A DNA stretch of 64,000 bases from Jejuia pallidilutea (GCF_002973595.1 NZ_PVEO01000008.1:1-64000), one strand, 5' to 3'; numbered from the stretch's first letter, positions 52,511-61,822 are shown. Translations and numbers: made by a program. Notes: a model not told the origin generated them from the letters alone.

Positions 52511-53185
52511 TTAAAACTGAGTATCTAATTGAATGTAATCTAAAAATTCACGACGCGTAGCCATATCTTTAAACTTACCACCAAACTCTGAAGTTACAGT
52601 ACTGCTTTCAATATCTCTAATGCCTCTAGAGTTAACACACAAGTGTTTTGCATCAATAACACAAGCTACATCTTTAGTGTTTAAAACGTTTTGAAGTTCT
52701 TTTACTATTTGAATGGTAAGGCGTTCTTGTACCTGAGGGCGTTTAGCAAAATAATCTACAATACGGTTCATTTTAGATAATCCCACAACCGTTCCGTTAG
52801 AAATGTAAGCAACATGGGCTCTACCAACAATAGGTAATAAATGGTGCTCGCAGGTTGAATATACTGTAATGTTTTTTTCAACGAGCATCTCACCATATTT
52901 ATATTTATTTTCGAAAGTTGATGCGCTAGGTTTTCTTTTAGGGTCTAAACCGCCAAAAATTTCTTTTACAAACATTTTTGCTACTCGGTTTGGTGTGCCA
53001 TTTAAGCTATCATCAGTTAAATCTAGACCGAGTGTTTCCATAATATGGCGCACATCGTCTTTAATGATGTCTATTTTTTCTTCATTTGTAAGCTTAAAGG
53101 CATCACTGCGCATTGGTGTGTTCTCTGAGGAACCAATATGTTCATCGCCTAAGGCATCAAAATCTTCTAAATTGTCAAACTTCAT
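52511..53185 (-). CDS. folE: GTP cyclohydrolase I
   Basis: Converts GTP to 7,8-dihydroneopterin triphosphate, the first step of folate synthesis. The ATG at 53185 (MKFDNLEDFDALG) gives 224 residues; an ATG at 53245 lies upstream of the promoter box at 53211-53218 and is excluded. Zinc and catalytic motifs: YSTCEHHLLPIVGRAHVAYI (Cys, His), GLSKMNRIVDYFAKRPQVQERLT, and CVIDAKHLCVNSRGI. Probably followed on the same transcript by cysS. Confidence 0.96.
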   Translation of the reverse strand: MKFDNLEDFDALGDEHIGSSENTPMRSDAFKLTNEEKIDIIKDDVRHIMETLGLDLTDDSLNGTPNRVAKMFVKEIFGGLDPKRKPSASTFENKYKYGEMLVEKNITVYSTCEHHLLPIVGRAHVAYISNGTVVGLSKMNRIVDYFAKRPQVQERLTIQIVKELQNVLNTKDVACVIDAKHLCVNSRGIRDIESSTVTSEFGGKFKDMATRREFLDYIQLDTQF

Positions 53186-53210
53186 GATTAATAAGTGAAA
53201 ATTGAGTTTG

Positions 53211-53218
53211 CAAAGATA
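53211..53218 (-). promoter_or_regulatory. Promoter -7 box of folE
   Basis: TATCTTTG on the minus strand, 25 bp before the ATG at 53185. It decides between the two candidate starts. Confidence 0.55.
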
Positions 53219-53440
53219 AGCATTTCTTGATTTTAGCTTACACACGCAGTGTTAATAAAAAGCGAAAGAAAAAGATCCAATGGATTTTAGATTCGTTACG
53301 TTCTATTTTTAATGTTGTGTTGGCTTTCACTATGTTCTTAATTATCACCAAAATTTAGTTATAAATACTTGATAATTATAATTTTATAGGTTATTAACCC
53401 TGTTTTTAATTCTAGTTTAATTACATTTTTAATAATTAAA

Positions 53441-53469
53441 AAAGCTTGAACTTTTGGGGTTCAAGCTTT
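53441..53469 (-). terminator. Terminator after the FadL-type porin gene
   Basis: Stem AAAGCTTGAAC / GTTCAAGCTTT with a 7-base loop, then TTTTTAATT on the minus strand, 25 bp past the stop. The rest of the gap down to folE (53246-53440) shows nothing I can name. Confidence 0.85.
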
Positions 53470-53493
53470 AATTATATGTTGTTAATAATAGGT

Positions 53494-55017
53494 TTAAATA
53501 TTAAACCCTAGTGTTAATGTAATATTAGAATTTTGTCTATCTATTGTTGCAGCATCAATTAAACCAATATTGTATAATGGTGTTTGGTCTGTGCGTTTCC
53601 ATTGGTCGTAAGTAATATCCAATCTTGTATTTCCAAAGTTGTACCCAAAACCTAGTGAAAAGCCGTTCAAATCTCCAACAGTTGCGCCATCTACATAGGG
53701 ACTTTCTTCAAATCTATAACCACCTCTAAAACTAAATTGTTTGTGTTTGTATTCACCACCCAATCTATAAGTGGCAGCAGTAGTTAAGATATCACTAATA
53801 TCTGCATTTAAGCCTGTAAAATCTCTGTCTGGCCTAAATTTAGTGGCACCGTAATTTTTTGTAGAATAGTCGAAACTAATTAAGCCCTTTGTTCCAAATA
53901 CATAGGCTGCACTTCCAGTAAATCTAGAAGGTGTTTGAAGCCTATACGACGGATAGATATTTATAACTTGCGGATTGATGTTTACGTTAAAAGGTGCACC
54001 ATCGTCTCCTGCCGTACCTAAAAACTGAGACGTTTCTTCTTCAATGGTGTACCATGTTGGAGAATCGTAAGTTAAGCCAACGCGAAATTCGTTAGTTAAT
54101 TTTAAAATACCACCTAGTTGAAACGAAAATCCTGATCCTCTTGTTGATAAGTTGTTTTCAAATTCCACATCACTTACTATAGAGCCAACATTGTTATTAC
54201 TTTCAAATAAAAGCGTAGAACGATCATAATCTATAAAATGTGAATTAAGGTTAACACCTAAATATAAATTATCACCATATTGTGCAGCTAGGTTTACAGC
54301 TATTTTTCCGTTATATCCAGTAGAACGGTAGGTGTAATCGTGATTGAAATTACCTTCAGCTACATTTAATAAATAACTTGTATTGTCGTCTGCATCAACT
54401 TCAGGCTCTAGGATAAAAGATTCATAACCCAAAAATGCCTGTTGGTGAACAAAACCTAAATCGGTACCTATATTTTGGTACGCTTGGTCTAATGTTTCGT
54501 TTGGAAACGCAGAGATTTCATCTAATCGTAGTCCATTTGCATAATCAAAGAAATAACTACCAATTGTATTGTTAAAATTGTTGCTGTTTGTGTTAGTGCC
54601 TACAGCAAACCAACTATCATCAAAATTATTAGTTCTATCGTAAGCCACACCAACAGTAAACTTTCTCCAAGGGGAGTTGCTGGTATTTTTAAAAACGAAC
54701 GATGCGCCACCTTGTGTTAAATCGAAATTAGAATCGTTAGTGCTTCCTGTACCGTTAAAATATCGTGTATCGTTATTTAGCTCAGCATTTCCTACTGAGA
54801 AAGATGCGTGGCTTTGACTAAATACAGCAGAACCCGCAGGATTAATGCTAACGGCACTCATATCGCCCCCAAGGGCACCAAATGCACCACTTAATGCTCT
54901 AAAACGAGCAGTACCTTGAATGTTATCTTGAGAATACCGTAACGCGTCGCTAATATCTTGACCATAAATTGTAGACACAGATAGTAAGCCTATACATAAT
55001 AATTGGAGCTTTTTCAT
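53494..55017 (-). CDS. Outer-membrane transport protein of the OmpP1/FadL/TodX type
   Basis: A 507-residue beta-barrel from the ATG at 55017 (MKKLQLLCIGLLSVSTIYGQ, a signal peptide). The start at 55041 would lie at the transcription start predicted by TACCTTTG at 55046-55053. The N-terminus carries the FadL-like hatch motif (FRALSGAFGALGGDMSAVSINPAG). The rest is alternating strands ending LTLGFNI. Family members pass hydrophobic compounds across the outer membrane; the substrate is not readable. It is monocistronic. Confidence 0.88.
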   Translation of the reverse strand: MKKLQLLCIGLLSVSTIYGQDISDALRYSQDNIQGTARFRALSGAFGALGGDMSAVSINPAGSAVFSQSHASFSVGNAELNNDTRYFNGTGSTNDSNFDLTQGGASFVFKNTSNSPWRKFTVGVAYDRTNNFDDSWFAVGTNTNSNNFNNTIGSYFFDYANGLRLDEISAFPNETLDQAYQNIGTDLGFVHQQAFLGYESFILEPEVDADDNTSYLLNVAEGNFNHDYTYRSTGYNGKIAVNLAAQYGDNLYLGVNLNSHFIDYDRSTLLFESNNNVGSIVSDVEFENNLSTRGSGFSFQLGGILKLTNEFRVGLTYDSPTWYTIEEETSQFLGTAGDDGAPFNVNINPQVINIYPSYRLQTPSRFTGSAAYVFGTKGLISFDYSTKNYGATKFRPDRDFTGLNADISDILTTAATYRLGGEYKHKQFSFRGGYRFEESPYVDGATVGDLNGFSLGFGYNFGNTRLDITYDQWKRTDQTPLYNIGLIDAATIDRQNSNITLTLGFNI

Positions 55018-55045
55018 ATGTTTAATTTTTTCGTTGTTCAATTGG

Positions 55046-55053
55046 CAAAGGTA
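55046..55053 (-). promoter_or_regulatory. Promoter -7 box of the FadL-type porin gene
   Basis: TACCTTTG on the minus strand, 28 bp before the ATG at 55017. Confidence 0.5.
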
Positions 55054-55135
55054 ACCCGAGGAAGTTTAAAATAATCATAACCAAATAGCTTCATGATTAT
55101 TTTAAACAACATCTAAGGTTTTTAAAATTTATTTG

Positions 55136-56359
55136 TTAACGTCTTCTTCCTCCTGATGAAGAACTTCTAGAGCTTCCTGAACTTCTAGAGCTTCCTGATG
55201 ATCTTGATACAGATCCAGAACTTCTGGAAGATGAGGACGATCTTGAATAAGATCCGCTTCTGCTACTTGAAGAGCTACTTCTACTATAATTAGAATTACC
55301 GCTTCTAGAATATGTTGAAGGCGAACTTCTTCTAATAGGTGACGAATATCTGCTGCTAGACGACGATCTATTTGGTGAATAAGATGGCTGTCTTGAACTG
55401 CTTCTTCTCACCGTTGAGTTTCTGTTTATTGTAGTTGGCGAACTAGAGCGTCTTACATTAGAGGTGCCATTTGTTCTAGAAACATTACTGCGTCTTGTTG
55501 TGCTATATCTAGACGATGTATTGTTAGTTGCGGCAACACTACTTCTGCGCGACGTACTATTATATCTTCTTGTAGAATTAGAGGTTCTAGCTGTAGTAGA
55601 AGAACGTCTTGTATTGGCAATACTACTTCTTCTTAAAGCATTGTTACTAGAACTCCTACCATAAAAGGCAGCACTTCCTCTTCTGGTGTTGCTAAACGCT
55701 AACCTGCTACCAAATCTGTTCCCTACAAAAAAGTTATTTCCATAGAAACCAGGACCCCAGGCATTCCAGCCTCCCCAGCCCCAATTATTCCAACCCCAAC
55801 CGAAGCCACCGCCCCAGCCCCAGCCAGCGTTAAACCATGGGTCGTTCCAACCCCAGCCACCGCCCCAGCGGTTCCATCTATTCCAACCCCAGTTGTTCCA
55901 ACCCCAGCCAAAGCCACCGCCCCAGCCAAAACCAGCATTAAACCAAGGGTCCCAAGCCCAGTTGTTCCAACCGTTGTCATGGTAGTTTATTACAACATTG
56001 CTGTTGGTTTGTCCCCATCCAACATTACCTTGATAATCGTTGTATATAGTATCGTTTACAGCTAAGTTGTTTTCACTACTATAGCTATCTATATCGGTAA
56101 ATATGGCGCCGTTATCTGTAGCAATCTCATACTCTTGTGCTTTATTTTTAAAGTAATTTTCATAATAATCATTACCTTCAGCATTGGCGTTTGCGTCAAC
56201 AACTCTTACTTGATTTTGCGTATTATCGTTGGTTCCGCCATAAATACCATCATTGTCAACACCTACATATTGGTAGGAACCGCAAGATGCTAATCCGAAG
56301 AACAATCCAAGGATTGCTGCGAACTGCATTTTCGATTTTAAGTAGTTATTAATTTGCAT
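55136..56359 (-). CDS. Lipoprotein with Gly/Trp/Asn-rich repeats and Ser/Arg-rich tail
   Basis: About 407 residues from the ATG at 56359 (MQINNYLKSKMQFAAILGLF); an ATG at 56410 precedes the -7 box at 56388-56395. A lipobox (GLASC) is followed by a short globular-looking region, then residues about 135-215 of W/G/N repeats. The unit DPWFNAG(W/F)GWGGGFGWGWN, then NWGW, occurs twice. The final ~190 residues are dominated by Ser, Arg, Asn and Thr, ending RSSSSGGRRR. No known domain is visible. The aromatic-glycine repeats suggest a surface adhesive or self-assembling protein, and the basic tail could bind polyanions; both ideas are inference. Confidence 0.8.
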   Translation of the reverse strand: MQINNYLKSKMQFAAILGLFFGLASCGSYQYVGVDNDGIYGGTNDNTQNQVRVVDANANAEGNDYYENYFKNKAQEYEIATDNGAIFTDIDSYSSENNLAVNDTIYNDYQGNVGWGQTNSNVVINYHDNGWNNWAWDPWFNAGFGWGGGFGWGWNNWGWNRWNRWGGGWGWNDPWFNAGWGWGGGFGWGWNNWGWGGWNAWGPGFYGNNFFVGNRFGSRLAFSNTRRGSAAFYGRSSSNNALRRSSIANTRRSSTTARTSNSTRRYNSTSRRSSVAATNNTSSRYSTTRRSNVSRTNGTSNVRRSSSPTTINRNSTVRRSSSRQPSYSPNRSSSSSRYSSPIRRSSPSTYSRSGNSNYSRSSSSSSRSGSYSRSSSSSRSSGSVSRSSGSSRSSGSSRSSSSGGRRR

Positions 56360-56387
56360 ATCTCTATAATTTAATTGTTGAACATCA

Positions 56388-56395
56388 CAAAAATA
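56388..56395 (-). promoter_or_regulatory. Promoter -7 box of the Gly/Trp-rich lipoprotein gene
   Basis: TATTTTTG on the minus strand, 28 bp before the ATG at 56359. Confidence 0.5.
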
Positions 56396-56458
56396 GTTAG
56401 TTTTGCGCAACTATTTTTTTATTTAACATAAACACAATATTTGTGCCAAAGAACCGAT

Positions 56459-57937
56459 ATGAGCAAAAAACTTACCAGTAGGGCAGAAGATTATTCAAAA
56501 TGGTACAACGAATTAGTTGTTAAGGCTGATTTAGCGGAGAATTCCGCAGTAAGAGGTTGTATGGTTATTAAACCTTATGGTTATGCTATTTGGGAAAAAA
56601 TGCAAGCAGAACTAGACCGAATGTTTAAGGAAACAGGGCACCAAAATGCTTATTTTCCTTTATTTGTGCCTAAAAGTTTGTTTGAGGCCGAAGAGAAAAA
56701 TGCAGAAGGTTTTGCCAAAGAGTGTGCTGTAGTTACTCACTACAGGCTACAGTCTGATCCTGATAACGAAGGTAAATTAAGAGTAGACCCAGAGGCAAAA
56801 CTTGAAGAGGAATTGGTGGTACGCCCAACCAGTGAGGCTATTATTTGGAATACCTATAGAAATTGGATTCAGTCTTACAGAGATTTACCTTTGTTAATAA
56901 ACCAATGGGCCAATGTTGTACGTTGGGAAATGCGAACGCGTTTATTTTTGCGTACTGCAGAATTTTTATGGCAAGAAGGGCACACCGCACACGAAACAAA
57001 AGCCGAGGCTATCGAGGAAACCAAGTTAATGAACAGCGTTTATGCAAAATTTGCAGAGAACTTTATGGCTATTCCTGTAATACAAGGCGTAAAAACAGAA
57101 AGCGAGCGTTTTGCAGGAGCAGAAGACACGTATTGTATAGAGGCCTTAATGCAAGATGGAAAGGCTTTACAGGCAGGTACATCTCACTTTTTAGGACAGA
57201 ATTTCGCAAAAGCATTCGATGTGAAGTTTGCTAACAAGGAAGGAAAGCAAGATTACGTTTGGGCTACCTCTTGGGGAGTGTCTACTCGTTTAATGGGAGC
57301 GTTGATTATGACTCATAGTGATGACAATGGGTTGGTGCTACCTCCAAATTTAGCGCCTTATCAGGTAGTAATTGTGCCTATTTATAAAAATGAAGAACAG
57401 CTTGATGCTATTAGTAAAGTAGCCGAAGATATTATTGGCGATTTAAGGGATAGGAACATCTCTGTAAAATTCGATAAACGTGATACGTTAAGACCAGGAG
57501 CAAAATTTGCGCAACACGAATTACAAGGTGTGCCAGTGCGCATTGTAATTGGACCAAAAGATTTAGAAAATGAAACTGTTGAGGTTGCCAGAAGGGATAC
57601 GTTAACTAAGGAAACTGTAATTTTAGATAGGGTTAGTGTTGTTGTTGAAGATTTGCTAGAAGATATACAAAAAGCACTATTTAACAAAGCATTAATTTTT
57701 AGAAACGAGCATATTACTGTAGTAGATAATTTTGATGCATTCAAAGAAACCATAGAAACTAAAGGCGGCTTTGTTTCTGCACATTGGGACGGTACTACCG
57801 AAACGGAAGACAAAATAAAAGAAATTACTAAAGCTACCATACGTTGCATTCCTTTAGATGCCAAGGAAGAAGAAGGTGTTTGCGTGTATTCTGGTAAACC
57901 ATCACAAAAGCGTGTTTTATTTGCAAAGGCGTACTAA
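56459..57937 (+). CDS. proS: Prolyl-tRNA synthetase (short, archaeal/eukaryal-like type)
   Basis: A 492-residue class II synthetase from the ATG at 56459 ([20 protein letters not shown]); the in-frame TTG at 56441 is less likely. Class II motif 2 is [17 protein letters not shown] and the loop [14 protein letters not shown] is intact. There is no ~180-residue editing insertion, so this is the short type. The C-terminal zinc-binding-like domain ends in [22 protein letters not shown]. It is divergent from the repeat lipoprotein. Confidence 0.96.
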   Translation: MSKKLTSRAEDYSKWYNELVVKADLAENSAVRGCMVIKPYGYAIWEKMQAELDRMFKETGHQNAYFPLFVPKSLFEAEEKNAEGFAKECAVVTHYRLQSDPDNEGKLRVDPEAKLEEELVVRPTSEAIIWNTYRNWIQSYRDLPLLINQWANVVRWEMRTRLFLRTAEFLWQEGHTAHETKAEAIEETKLMNSVYAKFAENFMAIPVIQGVKTESERFAGAEDTYCIEALMQDGKALQAGTSHFLGQNFAKAFDVKFANKEGKQDYVWATSWGVSTRLMGALIMTHSDDNGLVLPPNLAPYQVVIVPIYKNEEQLDAISKVAEDIIGDLRDRNISVKFDKRDTLRPGAKFAQHELQGVPVRIVIGPKDLENETVEVARRDTLTKETVILDRVSVVVEDLLEDIQKALFNKALIFRNEHITVVDNFDAFKETIETKGGFVSAHWDGTTETEDKIKEITKATIRCIPLDAKEEEGVCVYSGKPSQKRVLFAKAY

Positions 57938-58114
57938 TACCAATGGAATAAAAAATGTGATTAGGTGATTTCTGTTTTTGTGTTTTTCCAAAAATTAGAG
58001 TCTCAGCTGAGCTTGTGTTTATATTTTAAGCCTTATTTAGAGCAGGATTAATTCCGTTTTTTTAGCGTTCAAATGGTGCAAATTAAATTTTTTTAAAAAA
58101 AAATTAATCAAGTG

Positions 58115-58144
58115 TTGCAACATTTAAAAATAGTTGTATTTTTG
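58115..58144 (+). promoter_or_regulatory. Promoter of tRNA-Glu and rpsT
   Basis: TTG (58115-58117), 19 bp, then TATTTTTG (58137-58144): a full consensus match, 50 bp before the tRNA. Confidence 0.8.
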
Positions 58145-58194
58145 CATCCGCAATGGAAACGTTGCAGGTTCATTTAAAAATGTAATAACCAAAT

Positions 58195-58266
58195 GGCCCG
58201 TTCGTCTATCGGCTAGGACGCCAGGTTTTCATCCTGGTAAGAGGGGTTCGATTCCCCTACGGGCTA
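58195..58266 (+). tRNA. tRNA-Glu (anticodon TTC)
   Basis: A 72-nt cloverleaf. Acceptor GGCCCGT pairs with ACGGGCT (first pair G-U), with discriminator A; the anticodon stem is CCAGG/CCTGG around a loop holding TTC; the T-arm is GAGGGGTTCGATTCCCCTA-like. CCA is not encoded. It shares the promoter at 58115-58144 with rpsT, which starts 25 bp downstream. Confidence 0.95.
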
Positions 58267-58291
58267 CAACATTTAACAAGAAAAAAATAAA

Positions 58292-58543
58292 ATGGCAAAT
58301 CATAAGTCAGCTTTAAAAAGAATTAGAAGTAACGAAGCAAAACGCGTAGTAAATAAATACCAGCATAAATCCACTCGTAGTGCTATAAAAAAGTTACGTG
58401 AATTAACTGATAAGAAAGAAGCAGAAGCTATGTTTCCTTCAGTAGTTTCCATGTTAGATAGACTAGCAAAGAAAAACATTATTCACGCTAACAAAGCTGC
58501 TAATTTAAAATCTGGTTTAGCAAAACACATTGCTGCACTTTAA
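58292..58543 (+). CDS. rpsT: 30S ribosomal protein S20
   Basis: An 83-residue basic helical protein that binds 16S rRNA early in small-subunit assembly. The start MANHKSALKRIRSNEAKRV is the classic S20 N-terminus, and the C-terminus KKNIIHANKAANLKSGLAKH is also typical. It follows tRNA-Glu on one transcript, and ends at the hairpin 58572-58601. Confidence 0.97.
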   Translation: MANHKSALKRIRSNEAKRVVNKYQHKSTRSAIKKLRELTDKKEAEAMFPSVVSMLDRLAKKNIIHANKAANLKSGLAKHIAAL

Positions 58544-58571
58544 TAGATAGTACATAGTTATATAATATTTG

Positions 58572-58601
58572 AAAAAACCACTCAATTTTGAGTGGTTTTT
58601 T
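58572..58601. terminator. Bidirectional terminator between rpsT and the RidA-like gene
   Basis: Stem AAAAAACCACTCAA / TTGAGTGGTTTTTT with a minimal loop. Confidence 0.9.
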
Positions 58602-58612
58602 TGTGCGCTTTA

Positions 58613-59131
58613 CTATTCAGATTTATGGACTTCCAGTTCAATTTCAATCATAAACTCTGGTATTGCTAGCTCCTTAACCCCAAGCCATGAACCTGTTGGG
58701 AAATGTTTTGTATATATTTTATTTCTGTAAGCTGCATTTTCAAGAAACAATGGCATATTAGTGGTAAAAATATTTTCTACAACAACATCATCAAAAGAGC
58801 AATTAAAATGCTTTAAAATTTTTTCTAAGTCAGCATAACAATTTTTCATTTGTTGTCCCAAATCACCAATGGCAGTAGGATTTCCTTGGTCGTCCATACT
58901 TACAGCTCCAGAAATTTTTATACTGCTACCTATTTTTACAGCATGTGAATACCCGTATGCTTTTTCTATATCTGGCCTAAGAAGAAAATACTCAGGACGC
59001 TCAATTTTAACAATGGTTTCTTTTTCGTGTTTCACTTTTTCCTTTTGTTGGCAATTTTGAAATGTAAAGGCTAGGGCAAGGAGAAAAAAAGGCAAGATGA
59101 ATTGCTTGATAGGAATAGTTGGTTTTTTCAT
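58613..59131 (-). CDS. RidA-like (YjgF/UK114 fold) lipoprotein lacking the catalytic Arg
   Basis: A 172-residue protein with an N-terminal hydrophobic stretch ending in a lipobox-like FQNC (Cys27) and a RidA domain (about 50-168). Family blocks: SHAVKIGSSIKISGAVSMDDQGN, LGQQMKNCYADLEKIL, VVVENIFTTNM and a C-terminal IPEFMIEIELEV. In deaminating RidA the PxRxxV motif provides the catalytic Arg; here the sequence is FPTGSWLGV, without it. Enamine/imine deaminase activity is therefore unlikely. Export to the envelope is unusual for the family. Role unknown. Confidence 0.85.
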   Translation of the reverse strand: MKKPTIPIKQFILPFFLLALAFTFQNCQQKEKVKHEKETIVKIERPEYFLLRPDIEKAYGYSHAVKIGSSIKISGAVSMDDQGNPTAIGDLGQQMKNCYADLEKILKHFNCSFDDVVVENIFTTNMPLFLENAAYRNKIYTKHFPTGSWLGVKELAIPEFMIEIELEVHKSE

Positions 59132-59544
59132 AATTGTATAATAATATTTTGCCTACTGTATTAGGTTTTCGGCTTTCCCTTGATACTTAAAATTATATTT
59201 TAAAGAACTTTAATCAAAAAGTTTTTGCTTAAATTAATAAAAGCTCTGTAATAAAAGGGTTTTCTTATCGCTAAATTTATTTCCATAATTGGTTATTTAA
59301 TTTAGTGTTAAGCACTTTATACCGCGATTAGACTTTTTTTTCATTAACACTAAAAAAGTTAGGACAGAGACTTTTTCAATCTATAAATAATAAAGACTGA
59401 TGTTAGTAATCGTGTATAATGGTATTTTTTTATTTAGAATGAAGTGAAAAATCTATTGATAATTGATGAGATTCTACGTTGCCTTGTAATGACGTAATCA
59501 ATATATTTTTTGTTTTGTTATATAATTAAGAACATTCATGAAAA
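59132..59544. other. Gene-free interval upstream of the RidA-like gene
   Basis: About 410 AT-rich bases between the RidA-like gene start and the rho terminator. Contains a half copy of the REP-like palindrome (59468-59493, GATTCTACGTTGCCTTGTAA then TGAC). No credible gene or tRNA was seen. Confidence 0.5.
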
Positions 59545-59572
59545 AAGCCTTGATAAAAATATATCAAGGCTT
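59545..59572 (-). terminator. Terminator of rho
   Basis: Stem AAGCCTTGATA / TATCAAGGCTT, then TTTTTT on the minus strand, 28 bp after the rho stop. Confidence 0.85.
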
Positions 59573-59599
59573 AGTTAATTTGAGTTAGTCACTTTTTAA

Positions 59600-61210
59600 T
59601 TATCCATTCATGGAAATTAAAAATTCTTCGTTATTTCTAGTTTGCTTAAAGCGGTCGTTAATAAATTCCATTGCTTCTACTGGGTTCATATCTGCTAAAT
59701 ATTTACGCATTACCCACATACGCTGTACAGTGTTTTCGTCTAGCAGTATATCGTCGCGACGTGTACTTGAAGAAGTAAGATCGATAGCTGGGAAAATTCT
59801 ACGGTTAGATATTTTTCTATCTAACTGAAGTTCCATGTTACCAGTTCCTTTAAATTCTTCAAAAATAACTTCATCCATTTTAGAGCCTGTTTCAGTAAGT
59901 GCAGTTGCTATAATGGTAAGTGAACCACCATTTTCTATGTTACGCGCAGCACCAAAGAAGCGTTTTGGTTTGTGTAGTGCATTAGCGTCTACACCACCAC
60001 TTAATATTTTACCAGACGCAGGTTGTACCGTATTGTAAGCACGTGCTAAACGTGTAATAGAATCTAGTAGAATAACCACATCGTGACCACATTCTACCAA
60101 ACGTTTTGCTTTTTCAAGAACAATATCGGCAATTTTTACATGTTCGTGAGCTTCTTTATCGAAGGTAGAAGCAATAACCTCTCCACGTACATTACGTTGC
60201 ATATCGGTAACTTCTTCTGGTCGTTCATCAATTAATAAAATCATTTGATAAACCTCAGGATGATTTGCAGCTATAGCATTTGCCACATCCTTAAGTAACA
60301 TAGTTTTACCTGTTTTGGGTTGCGAAACAATCATACCACGTTGCCCTTTACCAATAGGAGCAAACAAATCCATAATTCTAGTAGAAATGGTACTTTGGCG
60401 TTCGGCGATATTAAATTTTTCTTGAGGAAATAAAGGGGTTAAATGCTCAAAGGCTACACGGTCTCTAACCACATTGGGATCTTGACCGTTAATTTTGCTT
60501 ACCTTAATTAAAGGGAAGTATTTCTCACCTTCTTTAGGCGGTCTTACATGCCCTAAAACTGTATCGCCTTTTTTAAGGCCAAACAATCTTATTTGCGATT
60601 GCGATACATAAATATCATCTGGAGATGATAAATAGTTGTAATCTGAAGATCTTAAAAACCCATAGCCGTCTTGCATAATATCTAGAACACCTTCACTTTC
60701 AATAATGGCATCAAACTCATAATCTGGTTCGCGGTAACGGTTTCTGTTGTCTTTATTACCATTGTTGCCTTGGTTTTTATGGCTCTGATTTTTGTGCTGG
60801 TTGCTATTGTCGCGACGCGTGTTTTGGTTACGTTGCTTATTATCACGTTGCCCTCTGTTTTGGTTGTTGTTAGAGGGCTTTTGGTTTTTCTCGTTAGAAG
60901 ATTTGTTATCCTTACTATCAGTAGCTGGTTTTTCTTGAGTGCTTTTAGAAGGCGCATTGTCTTCTTTTTTAGCCTCTTTTTTAGGTGCTTTTTGCACACG
61001 CTGTCTTGTTTTTTTAGCAGGTTGTTCTGTATTTTGTTCTGCTGTAGGAGCTACTTCTTTAGCAGCTTTTGGGTTGGCAGCCTGATAATCTAGGATTTGA
61101 TATACCAAATCTAATTTCTTCATAGATCGGTACTTAGGTATACTTAATTGTTTTGCAATCTCTTGTAAATCAATAAGTTTCTTTTCTTTTAGTTGTGAAA
61201 TTTCAAACAT
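59600..61210 (-). CDS. rho: Transcription termination factor Rho with long charged insertion
   Basis: A 536-residue hexameric RNA helicase that ends transcription. The ATG at 61210 ([20 protein letters not shown]) starts the Rho N-domain; 29 upstream in-frame codons are not Rho-like. Between the N-domain and the RNA-binding cold-shock-like domain ([21 protein letters not shown]) lies a ~110-residue low-complexity insertion (about 60-165) rich in Lys, Asn, Gln and Glu, then Asn/Arg. Walker A is [10 protein letters not shown], Walker [17 protein letters not shown]-loop/R-loop [14 protein letters not shown]. Such insertions are typical of Bacteroidota Rho and may help RNA binding in AT-rich transcripts. 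Confidence 0.96.
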   Translation of the reverse strand: MFEISQLKEKKLIDLQEIAKQLSIPKYRSMKKLDLVYQILDYQAANPKAAKEVAPTAEQNTEQPAKKTRQRVQKAPKKEAKKEDNAPSKSTQEKPATDSKDNKSSNEKNQKPSNNNQNRGQRDNKQRNQNTRRDNSNQHKNQSHKNQGNNGNKDNRNRYREPDYEFDAIIESEGVLDIMQDGYGFLRSSDYNYLSSPDDIYVSQSQIRLFGLKKGDTVLGHVRPPKEGEKYFPLIKVSKINGQDPNVVRDRVAFEHLTPLFPQEKFNIAERQSTISTRIMDLFAPIGKGQRGMIVSQPKTGKTMLLKDVANAIAANHPEVYQMILLIDERPEEVTDMQRNVRGEVIASTFDKEAHEHVKIADIVLEKAKRLVECGHDVVILLDSITRLARAYNTVQPASGKILSGGVDANALHKPKRFFGAARNIENGGSLTIIATALTETGSKMDEVIFEEFKGTGNMELQLDRKISNRRIFPAIDLTSSSTRRDDILLDENTVQRMWVMRKYLADMNPVEAMEFINDRFKQTRNNEEFLISMNG

Positions 61211-61381
61211 AAATGTTTCGTTGAATGCTATTATATTGGATATAAAATTTTGAGTTTTCCGAAAAAAAATAGATTTTTTATTCTGAAGAGTTAACAATCT
61301 GTATTAGCGATTGTTGAGAATTATTATTGCAATAATACAACTTTATTTTAATTTATACTGTCAATTTTATAAAGAAACTAC

Positions 61382-61389
61382 TATTTTTG
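61382..61389 (+). promoter_or_regulatory. Promoter -7 box of the DUF4293 gene
   Basis: TATTTTTG, 22 bp before the ATG at 61412. Confidence 0.5.
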
Positions 61390-61411
61390 CAATCCAGATT
61401 ACAAAATTTAT

Positions 61412-61822
61412 ATGTTACAGCGCATACAAAGTGTTTATTTACTATTAGCGGCAGCCAATGCTTTGGTGCTAATATTTGTATTTCATTTATGGGTTACAGA
61501 CAATGGTACTGCGGTTTTTGCGAAAGACGAGTTGCCATACTTTGCAGCATTTTTAGTATCTGGCGCATTATCGTTAGTTACTATTTTTTTATACAAAAAC
61601 AGGAAGCTTCAATTTGTATTGGGGCGTCTTAACATCATATTAAACTTTTTTTTACTAGGATTTTTCGTGTATTTATCTCTAAATTTATCTGGAGAAACTA
61701 TTGTTTCTGAGAAAGGTATTGGGATGCTTCTTCCTATTATTTCTATCGTGTTTTTGGCCTTGGCCAATAAAGCCATTAAAAAGGATGAAGATCTTGTAAA
61801 ATCTGTAGATAGATTACGTTAA
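61412..61822 (+). CDS. DUF4293-family integral membrane protein
   Basis: A 136-residue protein with four membrane segments (about 5-27, 43-63, 70-95, 103-122). It starts MLQRIQSVYLLLAA, the typical DUF4293 opening, and ends with a short cytoplasmic KAIKKDEDLVKSVDRLR tail. The family is confined to Bacteroidota and usually lies beside rho, as here. Function unknown. Confidence 0.88.
   Translation: MLQRIQSVYLLLAAANALVLIFVFHLWVTDNGTAVFAKDELPYFAAFLVSGALSLVTIFLYKNRKLQFVLGRLNIILNFFLLGFFVYLSLNLSGETIVSEKGIGMLLPIISIVFLALANKAIKKDEDLVKSVDRLR

Noticed and set aside
55464-55664. Leu/Val-rich open frame antisense to the repeat lipoprotein
   Set aside because: It is a by-product of the Ser/Arg-rich coding tract on the other strand.
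56863-57234. 123-codon frame inside proS
   Set aside because: Out-of-frame shadow of an intact synthetase with all motifs in the main frame.
58134-58316. 60-codon open frame over tRNA-Glu
   Set aside because: It overlaps the -7 box, the whole tRNA and the start of rpsT; the translation has no protein-like features.
60770-61093. Hydrophobic open frame antisense to rho
   Set aside because: It mirrors the Lys/Asn-rich insertion of Rho; no independent start signals.
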